Of a stretch of DNA of 64,000 nucleotides, positions 37,573-48,773 are shown one piece after another; position 1 is the stretch's first letter; the number at the start of each line of letters is the position of its first letter. Location of the stretch: the NCBI GenBank assembly GCA_965178125.1, contig OZ237735.1, forward strand, positions 1,178,001 to 1,242,000. The letters run 5' to 3'. The notes beneath the pieces are model-generated. The model worked only from the letters and a program-made list of their open reading frames with translations. It had not been told where the DNA came from and made no database searches. The position numbers and the translations under genes were made by a program. This stretch comes from Bilabrum cf. latius. Lineage: Eukaryota > Bigyra: Bicosoecida > Bigyra > Bicosoecida.

Positions 37573-37753
37573 CGCTTGCAGATCTACACAGTGACGTGCA
37601 TTTTCACTCGACGATAAAACCAGACCAAACTCTATTTCTAGTCTTTTCAGTCCCCCAATATGAGATACGCTGGTGTGATCGCTGCAGTAGTTGGGGTATA
37701 TTTCACGTATGGGTTTGACATGCCTGGCCACCCCGGGCGAATAATCATCAATG

Positions 37754-40579
37754 TTAGACTCCCATCATGTCGACCGTTGCCCCGCCAATGCTCCGCATCG
37801 TGGTGGAGGTCACCTGCCGCTGGGCCTGGCTCTGGCTCCCGCTCCCATCCGCCGGCGCGATGCCCCTGCGGTACGAGCGGGGATACGACAGGGAACTCTC
37901 GGAAGAATCGTACCGCATGGCACCACCGTGCCCTGCACCTGCACCTGCACCCGCGCCTGCACCACCCTGCCCTGCACCTGCAGGATACATTGAGGTGGGC
38001 GATCCGATCCGAGACGTCGGAGAGCCGACCCCTCGCCGCGTGGCCTGGCTGGGTCTCATCCTCGTGCCCAGCCCGCTCGCACTCGTCACACCATCACTCG
38101 TCACACCGTCCGAGGGCATCTTACCGGGCATGCCACTTCCACTGTTTCGTCCCGAAGGAGAGAGCAGCGAGCTCGGTGGCACATCGCCCCCCCTTCTTCT
38201 CTCCATTGCATGCAGCATGCTACCGAGGGCCAGTGGATCCGCAGATGGGACAGCCTCCACCCCTGGCACTCTTGGATCCCTCGCAGTGCCTGCCTCCACC
38301 CCGCGCCTCCTCCCGTGACTCGGCACACGGTCTTCATGCAGCAGCTGGACCCCGCTGCGGCTAGTCTCCTCAACACCGCTGCCCATGGCTTCGACCCTGC
38401 TCCTGTTCCTGCTCCTGCTGCTGCTGCTGTCCTCGCCCATGTACCGCAGTCCGGCCTCTTGCCTGTGTGCCCGGCTCGTCTTCCTCTTCCTCCTCCCCCC
38501 TCCCCTGCCATCCCCCTAACTGTTCCCTGCGAGCAGCAGGCACCCCGTCCCCGATGACGAAGATGAGCCGCCGCCGTCCCCTGTGCCATCCCCATCCCCA
38601 CCGCCGCCGGCGCCCACTCGCCCCCTCCTCCTCCTCCTGGACTCGGAATCACCGGTCATGCTGCTGCCCGAAGCGGAACCAGACGGCTGCGTCAGCGCGG
38701 CGCCAGACCCAGACCCAGACCCAGACCCAGACCCAGACCCGACACCGCTCCCGCTCCCGCTGCACCCGCTACAAATCGCCCGAGTCCTGGCTGCTGCCAG
38801 CTCGCGAGCCATGACGACTAGCACCAGACCCAGACCCAGGCGCAGCAGCAGCAGCGGCCATTGGAGCTGGCGCCCATCCAGGACCCGACCGCGGTTCAAT
38901 TCCATGTATTCCATGTACTGCTTCGTCGCCGCCGCTGTTCCTCTCCCCCGATTGCAGCCCCACTGGCAGGCTGGGAGGCACCATGTCAAGCTCGCTCCAC
39001 CCGTCACCTGTGTCCCTGTGGTTGCCAGCACCGCCCCCCTGCCCCCGCCTGCTGCTCGTGCTGCTCTCCTTGGACGTGTACTGCACCCGCAGCAGCCGGG
39101 ACCCGCTCGTCACCTCGTGACTTACGTACCCGCCCTGCCTCCCCCCACCCTTGTTCCCCTTACGACCACGCTGGCGCTGGCGCTGGCGCCTTCGCTCCTC
39201 CTCGGCCTCCTCGCCGGAGCTATCCGAGAAGCTGCCGGATGCAGCGAGCTCCATGGACTTCCGGCCCAGTCCCCTCGAGCTTTCGTGCCTCCCCGGTGCA
39301 TGCCGGCCCCGCTCCAACGCAAGCACCCCATCACGGGGACGGCCCCGTCCCTGTCTCCCCTTTTTGCGTTGCACTATGACGTCACTGCCGCGGCTAGAAT
39401 CCCGCTTCGACTCGGGCGTCTCGGCGGAATTGAACCTCCGCACTGACCCTGACCCGGAGGCTGACCCTGGCTCGAATGCCAGCCCGCTGGGGCGAGAGGA
39501 CTCGGAGCCGGAGAGGGCAGGTGCCTCAGCACCTCTGCATCCCTGCGGTTGGCCCTGGCGAAACCCTCCACGTGGGATAACGGCTCCGAGTCGGGCGTCT
39601 TGAGCACGTCCTCCCTTAGGCCCAGGCGCCTCTGTCTGGATGAAGCGATCGAGGAAGATCGGTCATGATCGGGGTCCTGGTCACGGTCCTGCCAGGCGCC
39701 CTCGGTGGTTTCGGAGGATCCTTGGCCGAACGTCCCCCCACTGCGACTCTTCTGAGCACCAGAGACTCCCAGATCGATCAGGGGCACCAGGAATGCCGGC
39801 TGCCCCTGCCCCTGCCCCCGCCCCTGCCCCTGCCCCTGCCCCTGCCCCGACTCATGGGGGCGAGACTAGCTGTCCTGGTCCGGGTCGCCGGTGGCGTGTG
39901 TGTGACCTGTACCACCATGTGATGCACCCTGCGGACGCCGAGGACCCGTTCGTCGCAACCTTGACCCCTGCGCGGCGCCACCGATGGTTCCGCTCGTGGA
40001 GCCGGTGCTCGGGTCTGAGATCCCAGTCACATCAGCCTCTCTGAATCCCGATCCAGTGCCGGCCCCACTTCCGCTGCTGCTACTGCCCGTGCCGGTGCCC
40101 GTCCCGCTGGACCTCGTGGTGGACCCAGCGACTCCCGCCTCACCTTCATGCGAGCCCTCCCCCTCCCCCTCCCCCTCCTCCTCCTCCTCCTCCTCCTCCT
40201 CCTCCACCACCTCAGTGAGCTCCACCAGCCTGCCGCTGCCCCCGCCCACAGGATCCCTCTGAGCACCGAGGTACTTGACGATGTTCGGGTGGTCCAGCTC
40301 CATGAGCAGCTTGATCTCCTGCTGCAGGGCGCACACGAGCTCCCTCGTCTTCTCGTCCAGGCCCTCCAACAAGGACCCCTCCAGTGCGGAACCTCCGCGC
40401 GCGGCGCCGCCCATGGTAGGACGCCGCCTGGCTCTCCTCCCGGACTCCGTGTTCCTGCGGTAGAGAGGCACCTGCTTGGCTGCCATGGTCCGTCCATCGT
40501 CCTGGTTCAGAGCGTAAAAGACCCTGCCAAACGCGCCCGAGCCGAGCAGCGCGCCCCGCTTCCATGGGACCCTGCCCAT
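37754..40579 (-). CDS. Protein kinase N-lobe followed by low-complexity sequence; C-lobe missing
   Basis: From ATG 40579 the protein begins MGRVPWKRGALLGSGAFGRV, a Gly-rich loop. The VAIK-like lysine (TMAAKQVPL) and the alpha-C helix (EIKLLMELDHPNIVKYLG) follow, most like MAP3K/STE kinases. A run of glutamates and long Gly/Ser/Gln-rich sequence come next. No HRD, DFG or APE motif appears in any minus-strand frame down to the LINE, so the catalytic C-lobe is absent. TAGs at 39866 and 39374 are read through in this frame, which meets TAA at 39122. A second plausible frame (39443-38769, including SMELAASGSFSDSSGEEAEE) and a third segment ending TAA at 37754 suggest introns or a frame change. The exon structure is unresolved. 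It may be a decaying gene or a kinase fragment adjoining the LINE cluster. Confidence 0.5.
38705..38741. repeat. Hexanucleotide microsatellite (CCAGAC-type)
   Basis: About six tandem copies of an AGACCC hexamer lie within the low-complexity part of the kinase-fragment gene. On the minus strand they read as Gly-Ser or Val-Trp dipeptide repeats depending on frame, which makes coding here doubtful. Confidence 0.8.
39800..39850. repeat. CCCCTG hexanucleotide repeat encoding Gly-Gln
   Basis: Tandem CCCCTG-like hexamers give a Gly-Gln dipeptide run on the minus strand in the kinase frame. A similar Gly-Gln/Lys run occurs at the Hook C-terminus (about 19050-19100), so this repeat type recurs locally. 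Confidence 0.75.
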
Positions 40580-41958
40580 TGCCTTCGAGGGGCGCTGGCC
40601 GCTGGCTGGATGAAGAGATGCCAACGGGACGACCCGAGAGGGCAAGACTGTCGGTGCGGGGAGTAGAGAACGCTATGCTGCGCCATTCGGAGACTCGTTC
40701 GAATCATGCTTCCGAGGCGCTGGTCCGTTGTGAGACCTACTGCTGCCGCTAGGGTGCGATTCACGCAAGCTGATAAGTTGCAGGCTGTCTCCTGGCTGCT
40801 ACCCCGTGCCAGTATCGCAGCTTATACTTGCATCAGATTTCGCTGCAGTTGAGTTCGGCCTCTGGTGTTGCGCCTGGGCGGCAACTTGACTTGTCCCACT
40901 TCCTGTTGCGTTGGTGCTCTTATCCCCTTTACCGTCTGTTGGCTTCGAATTGGGCTGGCCCATTGCAAACCCCAAATCGTTTCAGTGAATAGGAATGCGT
41001 TGGTGCTCTTCCACGCTCCTATATCTGGCTTTCGTGGAGAGATGCGCCGTCAATGGCGGTCCACTATCAGGGAGCAGCCAATCAGGCTATACACCGCTTC
41101 GATAAACTGCATCACAGCCCGATAATTTGTTTGATATCTTAAATTCAATAGTCGTACTCAGCTACTACTATATTGTCAACTACGCAAGAGCCTATGCGGA
41201 TTCAGAAGACTGACCCGTCGGTGGACTGGAATCATCCCATTGCAGTGCCGTGGTTTGCCGGGCGGCCCGGGCCGTTGGCGGCCACGCGGGCAGGGTACGA
41301 TTATTTTTCTCCACTCTTCAACAGGTCGACACTTTATATGTACCTTGTGTCTGTCCGCAGAGGGCGTGGTCACCCTAAAGTGCATGCAAATCACCCCTTC
41401 CTTCCGATCGAAAACTGGCAAAGTGTGGAATTGTCGTCTGCGTGGTGCTATTAAGAAACCCCCGCTGCGGCACTATGCGTGGTAAAGACCGCACGACGAC
41501 CTGGTCGTCACGACCAGCGTCGCTGGTCGGGTCGAGCGACTGTTTCGAATAGCACCTTACGTTGAAACGAAAACCAGAATACGCCGCCGATCTTACGCAA
41601 ACCATCGCACATCCTTGCATCATGCAATGTTTGGTGGCCATCATTACTTTGGGTACAATCACGTTTGCAAAACAGCCCGCGCCAGCAAAGGGAAATATCG
41701 TCCAGCTGTTTGAGTGCTTATCGTCGTCGCCTTCCATGTTTCTTATTTAACATTTTGTAAGGTGCTGTGTCGGGACGGGTTTCCGGGTGTACGTCCGGAC
41801 TCTGGACTGGAGCCTCATAGGGCAAGTTTGATTGCTGAACTGTCCCAGCATGCTCGTGTTTGCATCGCTCCTACTTGCGATATGTGTGTTGGCATCTCCG
41901 CCGGCTGTACAGCGCCTCCGTGTTGAGTACTTGACGGAAGATCAAGCAACTGCTGGCA
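40580..41958. other. Intergenic stretch without a recognisable gene
   Basis: No frame in these 1379 bp shows a known domain, even with TAG read as Gln. The stretch is less GC-rich than its surroundings. It contains a strong inverted repeat around 41501-41533. It probably includes the kinase-fragment promoter on the left and the 3' flank of the GIY-YIG gene on the right, and it marks the left boundary of the 42-57 kb block. Confidence 0.45.
41501..41533. repeat. Perfect 8-bp inverted repeat plus third half-site
   Basis: CTGGTCGT and ACGACCAG face each other across one base (41501-41517), and a further CTGGTCG half-site follows at about 41523-41529. It could form a hairpin or bind a dimeric protein. 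No transcript context is known. Confidence 0.6.
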
Positions 41959-44900
41959 TCACTTGCCCGCTTTGCCACTCGTAGCACTGGGTGGGAGGAT
42001 CGGGCACCCTCTATTCCCGAACTTGAACCAGCGCACCTCTCTGTTGAGCGCCACGTTGCCCGCGATGCCGTCCAGCTCCGATCGGGCGGACGCAAGCGCG
42101 GCGTCCCATGAAGTCCCGGTGAACACGACCAGGTTGAAACCTCCAGCCACTGCCGTTCGCTGCAGGTAGTGGCGCCCCATGGCGAGAAGCAGCCGGGTGC
42201 AAGACGTATCCGTACCGCTGGTTTCCTCGATGCATCCCTCTACCGATTTAAGCACCTCGGCTGGCCTGTGCGCGTCAAGCCATTTGACGGCGCACGCCGA
42301 CCTGCGCAAGAGGCCCATTTGTGCCTGCATCCTCAGTCGGTCCGCCTTTTTGACTCCTTTGATTGCATCGTACCAAGGTCCTTTATTTTTTGTCGCGATG
42401 CCGCGTAGGGCCTTTTGCAGACTTACGATGTGGTCACGCAACCTACTGTCGATGTTGCCCGTGTACCCAATGTATTGCTGCGAGGGGAGCGGATCGAAAG
42501 CGAGGACACATAGGAGCGATGAAGCAGCAGACGGGGCGCACCCGCTCTTCCTGTACGAACGGAGGGGGGACCTCACCAGCAATCCATCGCCGATTCGGAT
42601 CAAGATAAAATACGCAAACGCGTCGTCCGTGAGCTCGGAATCGGCCGGCTGCCTCCCAGCCTGCGGTTCCAGCTTTTGCATCGCGTGGCGCACGTGTATC
42701 TGCGATCGAAACGGGATGACAGATCCGTCGGCCCTGCACAGCACTACGCGTAGGCTGCCGCTTCTCGCGATGCCGACTAGGTCCAGCAGGCACAGCCAGG
42801 CGTCGCACGTTGCGGCGAATCGAAAGTCGTCCGAGCGACCCGTGGGTTGTGGTCCAGACGAACCCGACGCCGCCCCCCCTGCTCCTGCTGGTGCATCGAG
42901 TCCGTCCTGCGACTCGACGACCCAGAGCTCTGAGTGTTTTCGCAGCACGCGCCCTATGTCATCGCGCAGCGCAATGAATGAGTCAACCAGCTCCTGCAGG
43001 GCCTGCGCCGGAGACACCGGCTCGGTGCTCTCGTTCCCATTCCGGACCAAAGCATCGTACACGGCATCCGACGGTCCTTCCACGCGTGCATCGCCCTGGA
43101 GGCCTCTTGCAAACGACAGGGTGGCATACCCACGTGCGTGGAGCGTGCTCTAGGCCCCGAGCACCGTAGTCACGGCGAGCTCGGCTCGCTCGACGGCCTG
43201 CTCGGGCACGTCTGCTGAAACGAGCACGGAGCGCGGTGTGTTTTGATCCGGTGCACTTGAGGCACACGCGGCCGAACTAAGCCCGCCCGACGCGCTGCCC
43301 GGACTCGGGCTCTGGACCCCAGGAACGCTCGCGAGCAAAGCAGCGAGGTCTGCTGAGGATGTCATTGCCGCTAGGGTATTTTTGAACGCCGCGAGTGCCG
43401 GTACGAAGCGCGCGCACGCCAGAGCCCCACACGCTCCCGTCCCCTACTGTGCCAGCCGTCTCGCGATTTGGATGACTTCGTCGAAAGCACCACTGAATTT
43501 TTGCCCCACGCGGCTGCCCTTGAATTCGCCTTGGAACGATGGGTTGGCGGCCGCTGCCGCGTACCTGCTTGCGCTCAAAGCGAACTGCCGCACCCGTGGC
43601 TTGCAGGCCTCGGGGAGTAGCAGGCCGCACACGAGCTCGGCAACTCTGACAAATGTGTCGGCTCTGTTGAGATGAAGTGCTTGCCCTTGCAGTGTCTCGT
43701 TGAAGGCAGCCGTTTGGTTTTCCTTCCCCTTCGCTTCGCTCCGCGTTAACTGCGTGATGTCCACCGCCGCTCGGGCCCCGAGCACCCCTCCATGTTGGTG
43801 TGCCCGTTGCCTAGCCAGAACTTTAGCTCGCAGCACCGCCTACGTAGTTGCTTGCAATCCCTCTACCTCATCAAACACATCCACTCGATGATTTTTCCCG
43901 CATCCCCGATCCTTCTCGTCGAACCGAAACAAGCCCTGGCCTAGCCTGGGCCCGCAGACTGCATCACCCGCGAACGAAGCCAGCACTAGCTCCGTCGAGA
44001 TGCCCCGCTCCCCGGAATCGTTCAATCTTGTCGCAAAGTCTCTCAGCTTCCGCATGCTGACAGTCTTGAAGTTTTTAAAGGCATCCTTCTCCTCTGTGGT
44101 GGGCGGCTCGGCATCGTGCTGGTGACTGAGCATGATGTCGAACAGCGTTGCCCTAAACGTAAACCTCCTAAGCATGCACACGAAGGCCCGGTCCAGCTCC
44201 ATTGGCTGGGTTTGGATGCGACCATTACAAGTAGCTAGTGCCCGCGTTTCTTCGTGCTCGATTCGAGCGCCAATCTCCAACTTGTGCGGGGCGTACTACG
44301 CCGGTTGAATCGGCTCGAAGTCTTGGGAGAGGGCGTGCATCGCTCGGGCACTCAGTTCAGTCCTTCCGATGTGTTTCAGGATCGGTGGGCAGTCCGTTGC
44401 GCACGGCTTACGATTCAGCGATTCCTGCATCTGCTGTTCCCGCTCTCGTCTCCATGCCGCAACACTTTCCTCCTTTGTCCGTTTCTGGCGAACCGTCTTC
44501 GTCGTTGCCTCGGCTGGGGTCGACGCTCGCCTGCGTCTCGGCCTCAGGTTCCGACCTTCTTGCACCGCAGCATTCACTGCAGGATTCCCCGCCGCAGCCG
44601 CGCTTGGCAGCCCCTCGAGAACCGGTAGGCCGGAGTGGGCTTTGCTGCCAGAGACTGCGACAGCACCGGGATCTCCAGGGTCGGCACCTGCTCTGTCATC
44701 GTCACCAAACCCGGTCATCAGATCGTCCGCGTTGCCCACTCCCTCGTCGCAGTCGTCCTCGAACCCGCCCCCCACGCCGCCCATGTCCTCTGGCTCAAAG
44801 TGCTGCCACCCCGCCATCGAGTCTGGCTCCTGGCTAGGCATCTCGTCATCGGTTGAAGAGCTGTATCCGGGTAGAAGTTCAGGTATAAGCTGGAGAAGCT

Positions 44901-46458
44901 GGTCTGGCTGGCCTCCATTCTCGATCACAAAGCGTCTCCAGTACGCGATCGCGTCCTCTATCTTGGTGCAGTTGTACTCGGCCTGCAGCGACGCCTCCCG
45001 AAACAGATGGATGCTTGCAGCGTCCAACATGGGCTCCTCCTCATCACCGGCTCTGTCGTCGTCATCGACGAGCGCAACCCCGTGGACACTCTCGGGTGCA
45101 CCAGACCCCGTCTCAGGGGCTGCGGCTCGGTCCGAGTCGCTTCCACGTTCACCGCTTTCGCTGTGGCGCCTGATACCGTCTCTACCTTCATGTCGCCGAC
45201 GTCTGCCCTCTTCCTCCCCCGATCTGTCGTTGCTGGTGCCGCTGCTAAGAGGCCCCGCAGTCAGGGAACCGCTAGAGCCACCAGCATCGGTACCAGGCTG
45301 GGCAGCACCATGGCTCGAGCTATCGGCGCGACCATCCGCGCCAGAGACGCCAGCATAAGCACCAGGAGTGGAGCAAGCAGCAGTACGTCCACCAGCCAGG
45401 ACCCAGGCCGCGTCACCGGCACTCGGGTCGCCAGCACCAGCACCGGGAATGGCGCCAGCTGCACCAGCAGCACCACGGTCACCGGCACCGGCCAGGGCCG
45501 CCTCTTCCCCACCAACGTCTGACCCTGGCTGCCGCCCCCGGCTTCTCAACTTTTGGTCCAAGACCACCCTCATGCGCATCTCCCGAAAGGATGGCTTGGA
45601 TCCGCTGCCGCGCTACTCTTTCTCCCGCTATAGATCCTTTGCTAGCTCTCGAGCCCTCCTGGCGCTGTCCAGGTCCTCCTCTGAGGGGCCCTGCGGGTCG
45701 TACCTTCGACCCCCGGTTGCCCCTGCAAGCTTCGCAGTCTCTTCCAGCAAATACTTCGACTGGTAGTGAAGGCACAGCGAACCCTCCGGATCGGTCTGGA
45801 GCAAAGAGTACCACAGCTCCGAATCTTCGGCGTCACAGAGCTTTAGCCGCTTGCACATGTCATCGAATGCTCCGATGCATAGGTCCGGAACTAGACGCAT
45901 CCACTCAGTCATTTGATACACGCCCGACGCCCGGAGGCGCTGGTCCTAGAGCTGCAGCTTCTCGTCGCACAGCCCCACGACGGTCATCAGCACCTGCTTG
46001 GCCGCTCCTTTGCTCTGCTGGATCGCCTGCCATCGCTCTAGCTTTCTCGCGGTCTAGTCTTCCAAGCCCGCCCGCCTGTTGGTCTCCCCAAAGGCACTCC
46101 AGTCGTTCGTCACCCACCCAGTCAAGACGGTGCTCAAGTACCCGCGCGCCGGGCGAAATCTAGCACCAGCGGTGGCAGCAGCTTGCTCGTGGCCGTCCGA
46201 AGCTAGGTGTGGCGCGGCAGGAGACCAAGGGGCAGCACAGCTGGACGGATTTGCTGCTGCTAGTGCGCCCTCTCGGCCGCTCTGGATGGTCACTTTGGCA
46301 GTGGAACCCGTCGTCTCGACCCCAGAATCCGCGTCATCGACCATGCGCGCGGCACCAGAACCGAGAGCAGGAAGCGGCCTTGGGGTGGGGCTGCCATGGC
46401 TCTGAATCGACCCATCCTCGGAGGCATCTTCGTCTACCGATGCCCACTGCGACACCAT
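41959..46458 (-). CDS. Giant protein with C-terminal GIY-YIG nuclease-like domain
   Basis: One frame of 1499 residues from ATG 46458 to TGA 41959 is open with TAG read as Gln (46054, 45952, 45628, 45613, 44296, 43840, 43444, 43150). Most of it is Ala/Gly/Ser-rich with acidic patches. Folded-looking parts are 45950-45700 (EWMRLVPDLCIGAFDDMCKR), 44360-43850 and 43800-43450. A basic motif LRPRRRRASTPAEATTKT lies at about 44550. Near 42500-42400 is LPSQQYIGYTGNIDSRLRDH, which matches the YIG-x-T-x-N-x-x-x-R-L-x-x-H core of GIY-YIG endonucleases; the first GIY element is degenerate (CVLAF). Such domains occur in DNA repair enzymes, homing endonucleases and Penelope-like elements, but no reverse transcriptase is present. 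Function is unknown; a mobile-element role is inference. Confidence 0.65.
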
Positions 46459-46994
46459 AGTTATAGCGTGAAAATAGTTTATAGCGAAAGGTGTGGCGAG
46501 GTGCGTTGCGATGGCACAGCATTGGTTCTTACATCGAGACCCCATTCTTCGTCAGACCCCCAGTACTCTGTACGCGGGCTGGCACCGGGAGAAATTTGAG
46601 CAAGGCCCTGCGAGGCGTGTTATCACGGAGTAAAGAGCCGTGGTGTGTTTGGCTCCCGAAGCGCCGTATTACCCCATCTACAGCGATGGCCGCGGCTCAC
46701 CACTCTCTCGTCCATCGAAGATGATTGCGTTTGACACAAAATCGGTACGGTCTGGTCAGTTGTTCCAACGCAGTGTCCCTGAGGCCGATACAGATCGTCA
46801 CCGCCAGGACCTTTGAGAATCCGAATTGAGCTTTGAAACTACACGCAATAAAATATCAGGAACCTGCTCGCCAGGAATCATTTCGACTGTTTGTCGGTCT
46901 CCGAGCACTGGACCGCGCTGAATCAGTGCCCTATCCGGTACATTCGACCCGCATAGTTCCTATTGGTTTGTTGTCTTGACCGTATCAGCGCTCC
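46459..46994. promoter_or_regulatory. Divergent intergenic region, GIY-YIG gene / coiled-coil gene
   Basis: These 536 bp separate two divergent starts and show no conserved frame. AT content rises near 46460-46490 and 46830-46860. It is presumed to contain both promoters; no element was identified. Confidence 0.35.
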
Positions 46995-48219
46995 ATGGAA
47001 CGACACATCGGCCTCCAAGCAGCTACGAGCGCTAGCAGCGAACCCCAGGACCCGATCAAGGCCATCAAGTCGGACGACTACCGCACCAAAATACGCATTT
47101 TAAAGACGCATTTGATCCGCGCAGAGGCAAGCATCGAGGTGCTTGCGCGCCAAAATTCGGTGTTGCAACAGCGGATGGCCCGTCTCGAAACGAGAATGAG
47201 CCAGCTAGGCGCGGTTACGATCGACTCGCAGCTACATTCCGGGGAAACTATGCAAATGTCTCTGAATCCGATGGATGCAGTCCCGAAACGAAGCAAGAAA
47301 CGGGGTAATCCAGTTCTATCAGCGAGCTCTGCATCATCTTCTCGCTCCTCCCGCCTCGGGGGCGAAGAGCAGGAAATGATCGACCCGACGCCTGGCAGTA
47401 GAACCACTCCAAGCAGCGGTCGACTCGATGAAGCCGCCCCAGCCGCACTGGCGGCTGCAGCGCCCCTTGGTCCGGCCACCAGGGCTGCACGCGGCGGCTA
47501 CTAGGCTCTCCCTGCTGGACGCCGGCGCGGCGGGGCTGGTCGAGGGGAGGTCCAAGACACCAGGGGACTGTTGCTTCCACGCGCTCCATCTGCCGAACAA
47601 GCCCCCGCTGCTGCGGCCGTGCTCAAGAGTGAGACTCCGACCGGCCCGCCCCGCCCGTACCCCCGTGCCACATCACCCCCTTGCGCCGCTGCACCGCGTC
47701 CCACGCGCGACTTTGATGCTTTGTCCGTCCCCCACAGTGTACCCTGGGGCCTTCAGGCCGGACATGGTCGAGCTGAAGGTTCCCAAGAAGGGCAGGGCGA
47801 AGTTCTATGTGACCAACGTGGACAATATGCAGCGGTACCAGGCGGGTCCGGACGGGGAATGCATCAACGTCACCGGGAGAACGCTGCTGGATGGTGATGG
47901 ATACGTGGCGCACTGCAAGTTCAAAGGCATCTTTATGAATGACACGGGCAAGCGCTGCTACGCCCCCGTTCCGCCAGGTCTCAAGACCCATCCTCGATGC
48001 TCAGTGCTGACCGCGACCGTGTTCGAGCGCGACAAGCCTCCACAGAGGCTGACGGTCGTCCTGGTGAAGCGGTCTGGATGTGTCAAGCTCACCAAAGAGG
48101 CAAGACGTGGCGATGTTGCACCACTGCCAGGCACGCCGCCCACCGCCGCCGCTGGTGGTGCCAAGGCAAGTACGAGTACGAGGCAGGTGCGAACGTCGGC
48201 GAGGACGGCCGGGCTGTGA
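46995..48219 (+). CDS. Coiled-coil protein of unknown function
   Basis: Two exons (46995-47628 and 47738-48219; intron GTGAGA...CCACAG, 109 nt) join in phase to 371 residues ending in TGA. One TAG at 47502 is read as Gln. The N-terminal region has a coiled coil of about 45 residues (IRILKTHLIRAEASIEVLAR to RMARLETRMSQLG). A Ser- and Ala-rich linker follows. The second exon encodes a compact beta-rich segment starting MYPGAFRPDMVELKVPKKGR with FYVTNVDNMQRY, VAHCKFKGIFMNDTGKRCYA and LTVVLVKRSGCVKL. No family is recognised. It sits divergently from the GIY-YIG gene and may belong to the same unit. Confidence 0.6.
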
Positions 48220-48773
48220 GACGCCGCACGACCCCAGTGGCAACTACCGATGACTAGGGTGTACTATGTGGTGCGTGCGAATCTGTTCGTTTGATACTGA
48301 TGATTTCGCGGGCGGGTGAATCGACGTCCAGGAGATTCAATGTGCAGATTTCAACTCGCTCTCGATTTCCGAGCATGTGCCGTGCTGACAATAGAAACTC
48401 CTATTCAAATACAACGCACTAGCGGAGCGGACCGCCTGCATCGTGCGTATCATATCGAGAGGAGCTGCCGGCGCTCGAGGCCTCGGTCGGTTTTGCTCCA
48501 ATCTTGGTCATTGCCGCGCAACACTTCGACACACGCAGAGCTACCAATGCACACACCCATATGCTACTCCGCATGCGCGGTTGAGTGCCAATCACGGACA
48601 GAAAACGAATTGGGTGGCAGTGCGACCGCATTCGTGAAATTGCTCGAATGGTTGCGACCGTCTGCACACTCAGTCGTCGATGTTTCCATTTAAGCTTGGA
48701 CAGCGAAGCAGACGCGACTTGCGCGCTCCTCTGGGTGTGATCGAATCGTTCTTGCTCGGCAGCCGCGCCTGCC
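48220..48773. other. Intergenic, no gene seen
   Basis: The 554 bp between two plus-strand genes contain only short frames without recognisable domains, even with TAG as sense. It is presumed to hold the 3' flank of the coiled-coil gene and the promoter of the RING gene. Confidence 0.4.

Larger units (their letters stand above)
31723..37577. repeat. Three copies of a 5-bp target-site duplication around two LINE copies
   Basis: The pentamer CGCTT (AAGCG on the element's strand) occurs at 31723-31727 just beyond the 3' tail of the full-length element, at 37361-37365 between the two copies, and at 37573-37577 just beyond the 5' end of the truncated copy. Each copy is therefore flanked by the same target duplication. 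Confidence 0.65.

Noticed and set aside
40680-40720. Possible tRNA B-box (GTTCGAATC)
   Set aside because: The flanking bases do not form a T-arm and no A-box or acceptor stem is found at the right distance. No tRNA gene was found in the window.
41173-41750. Short open frames in the 40.6-41.9 kb gap
   Set aside because: They are short, overlap in several frames on both strands, and show no domain or consistent coding bias.
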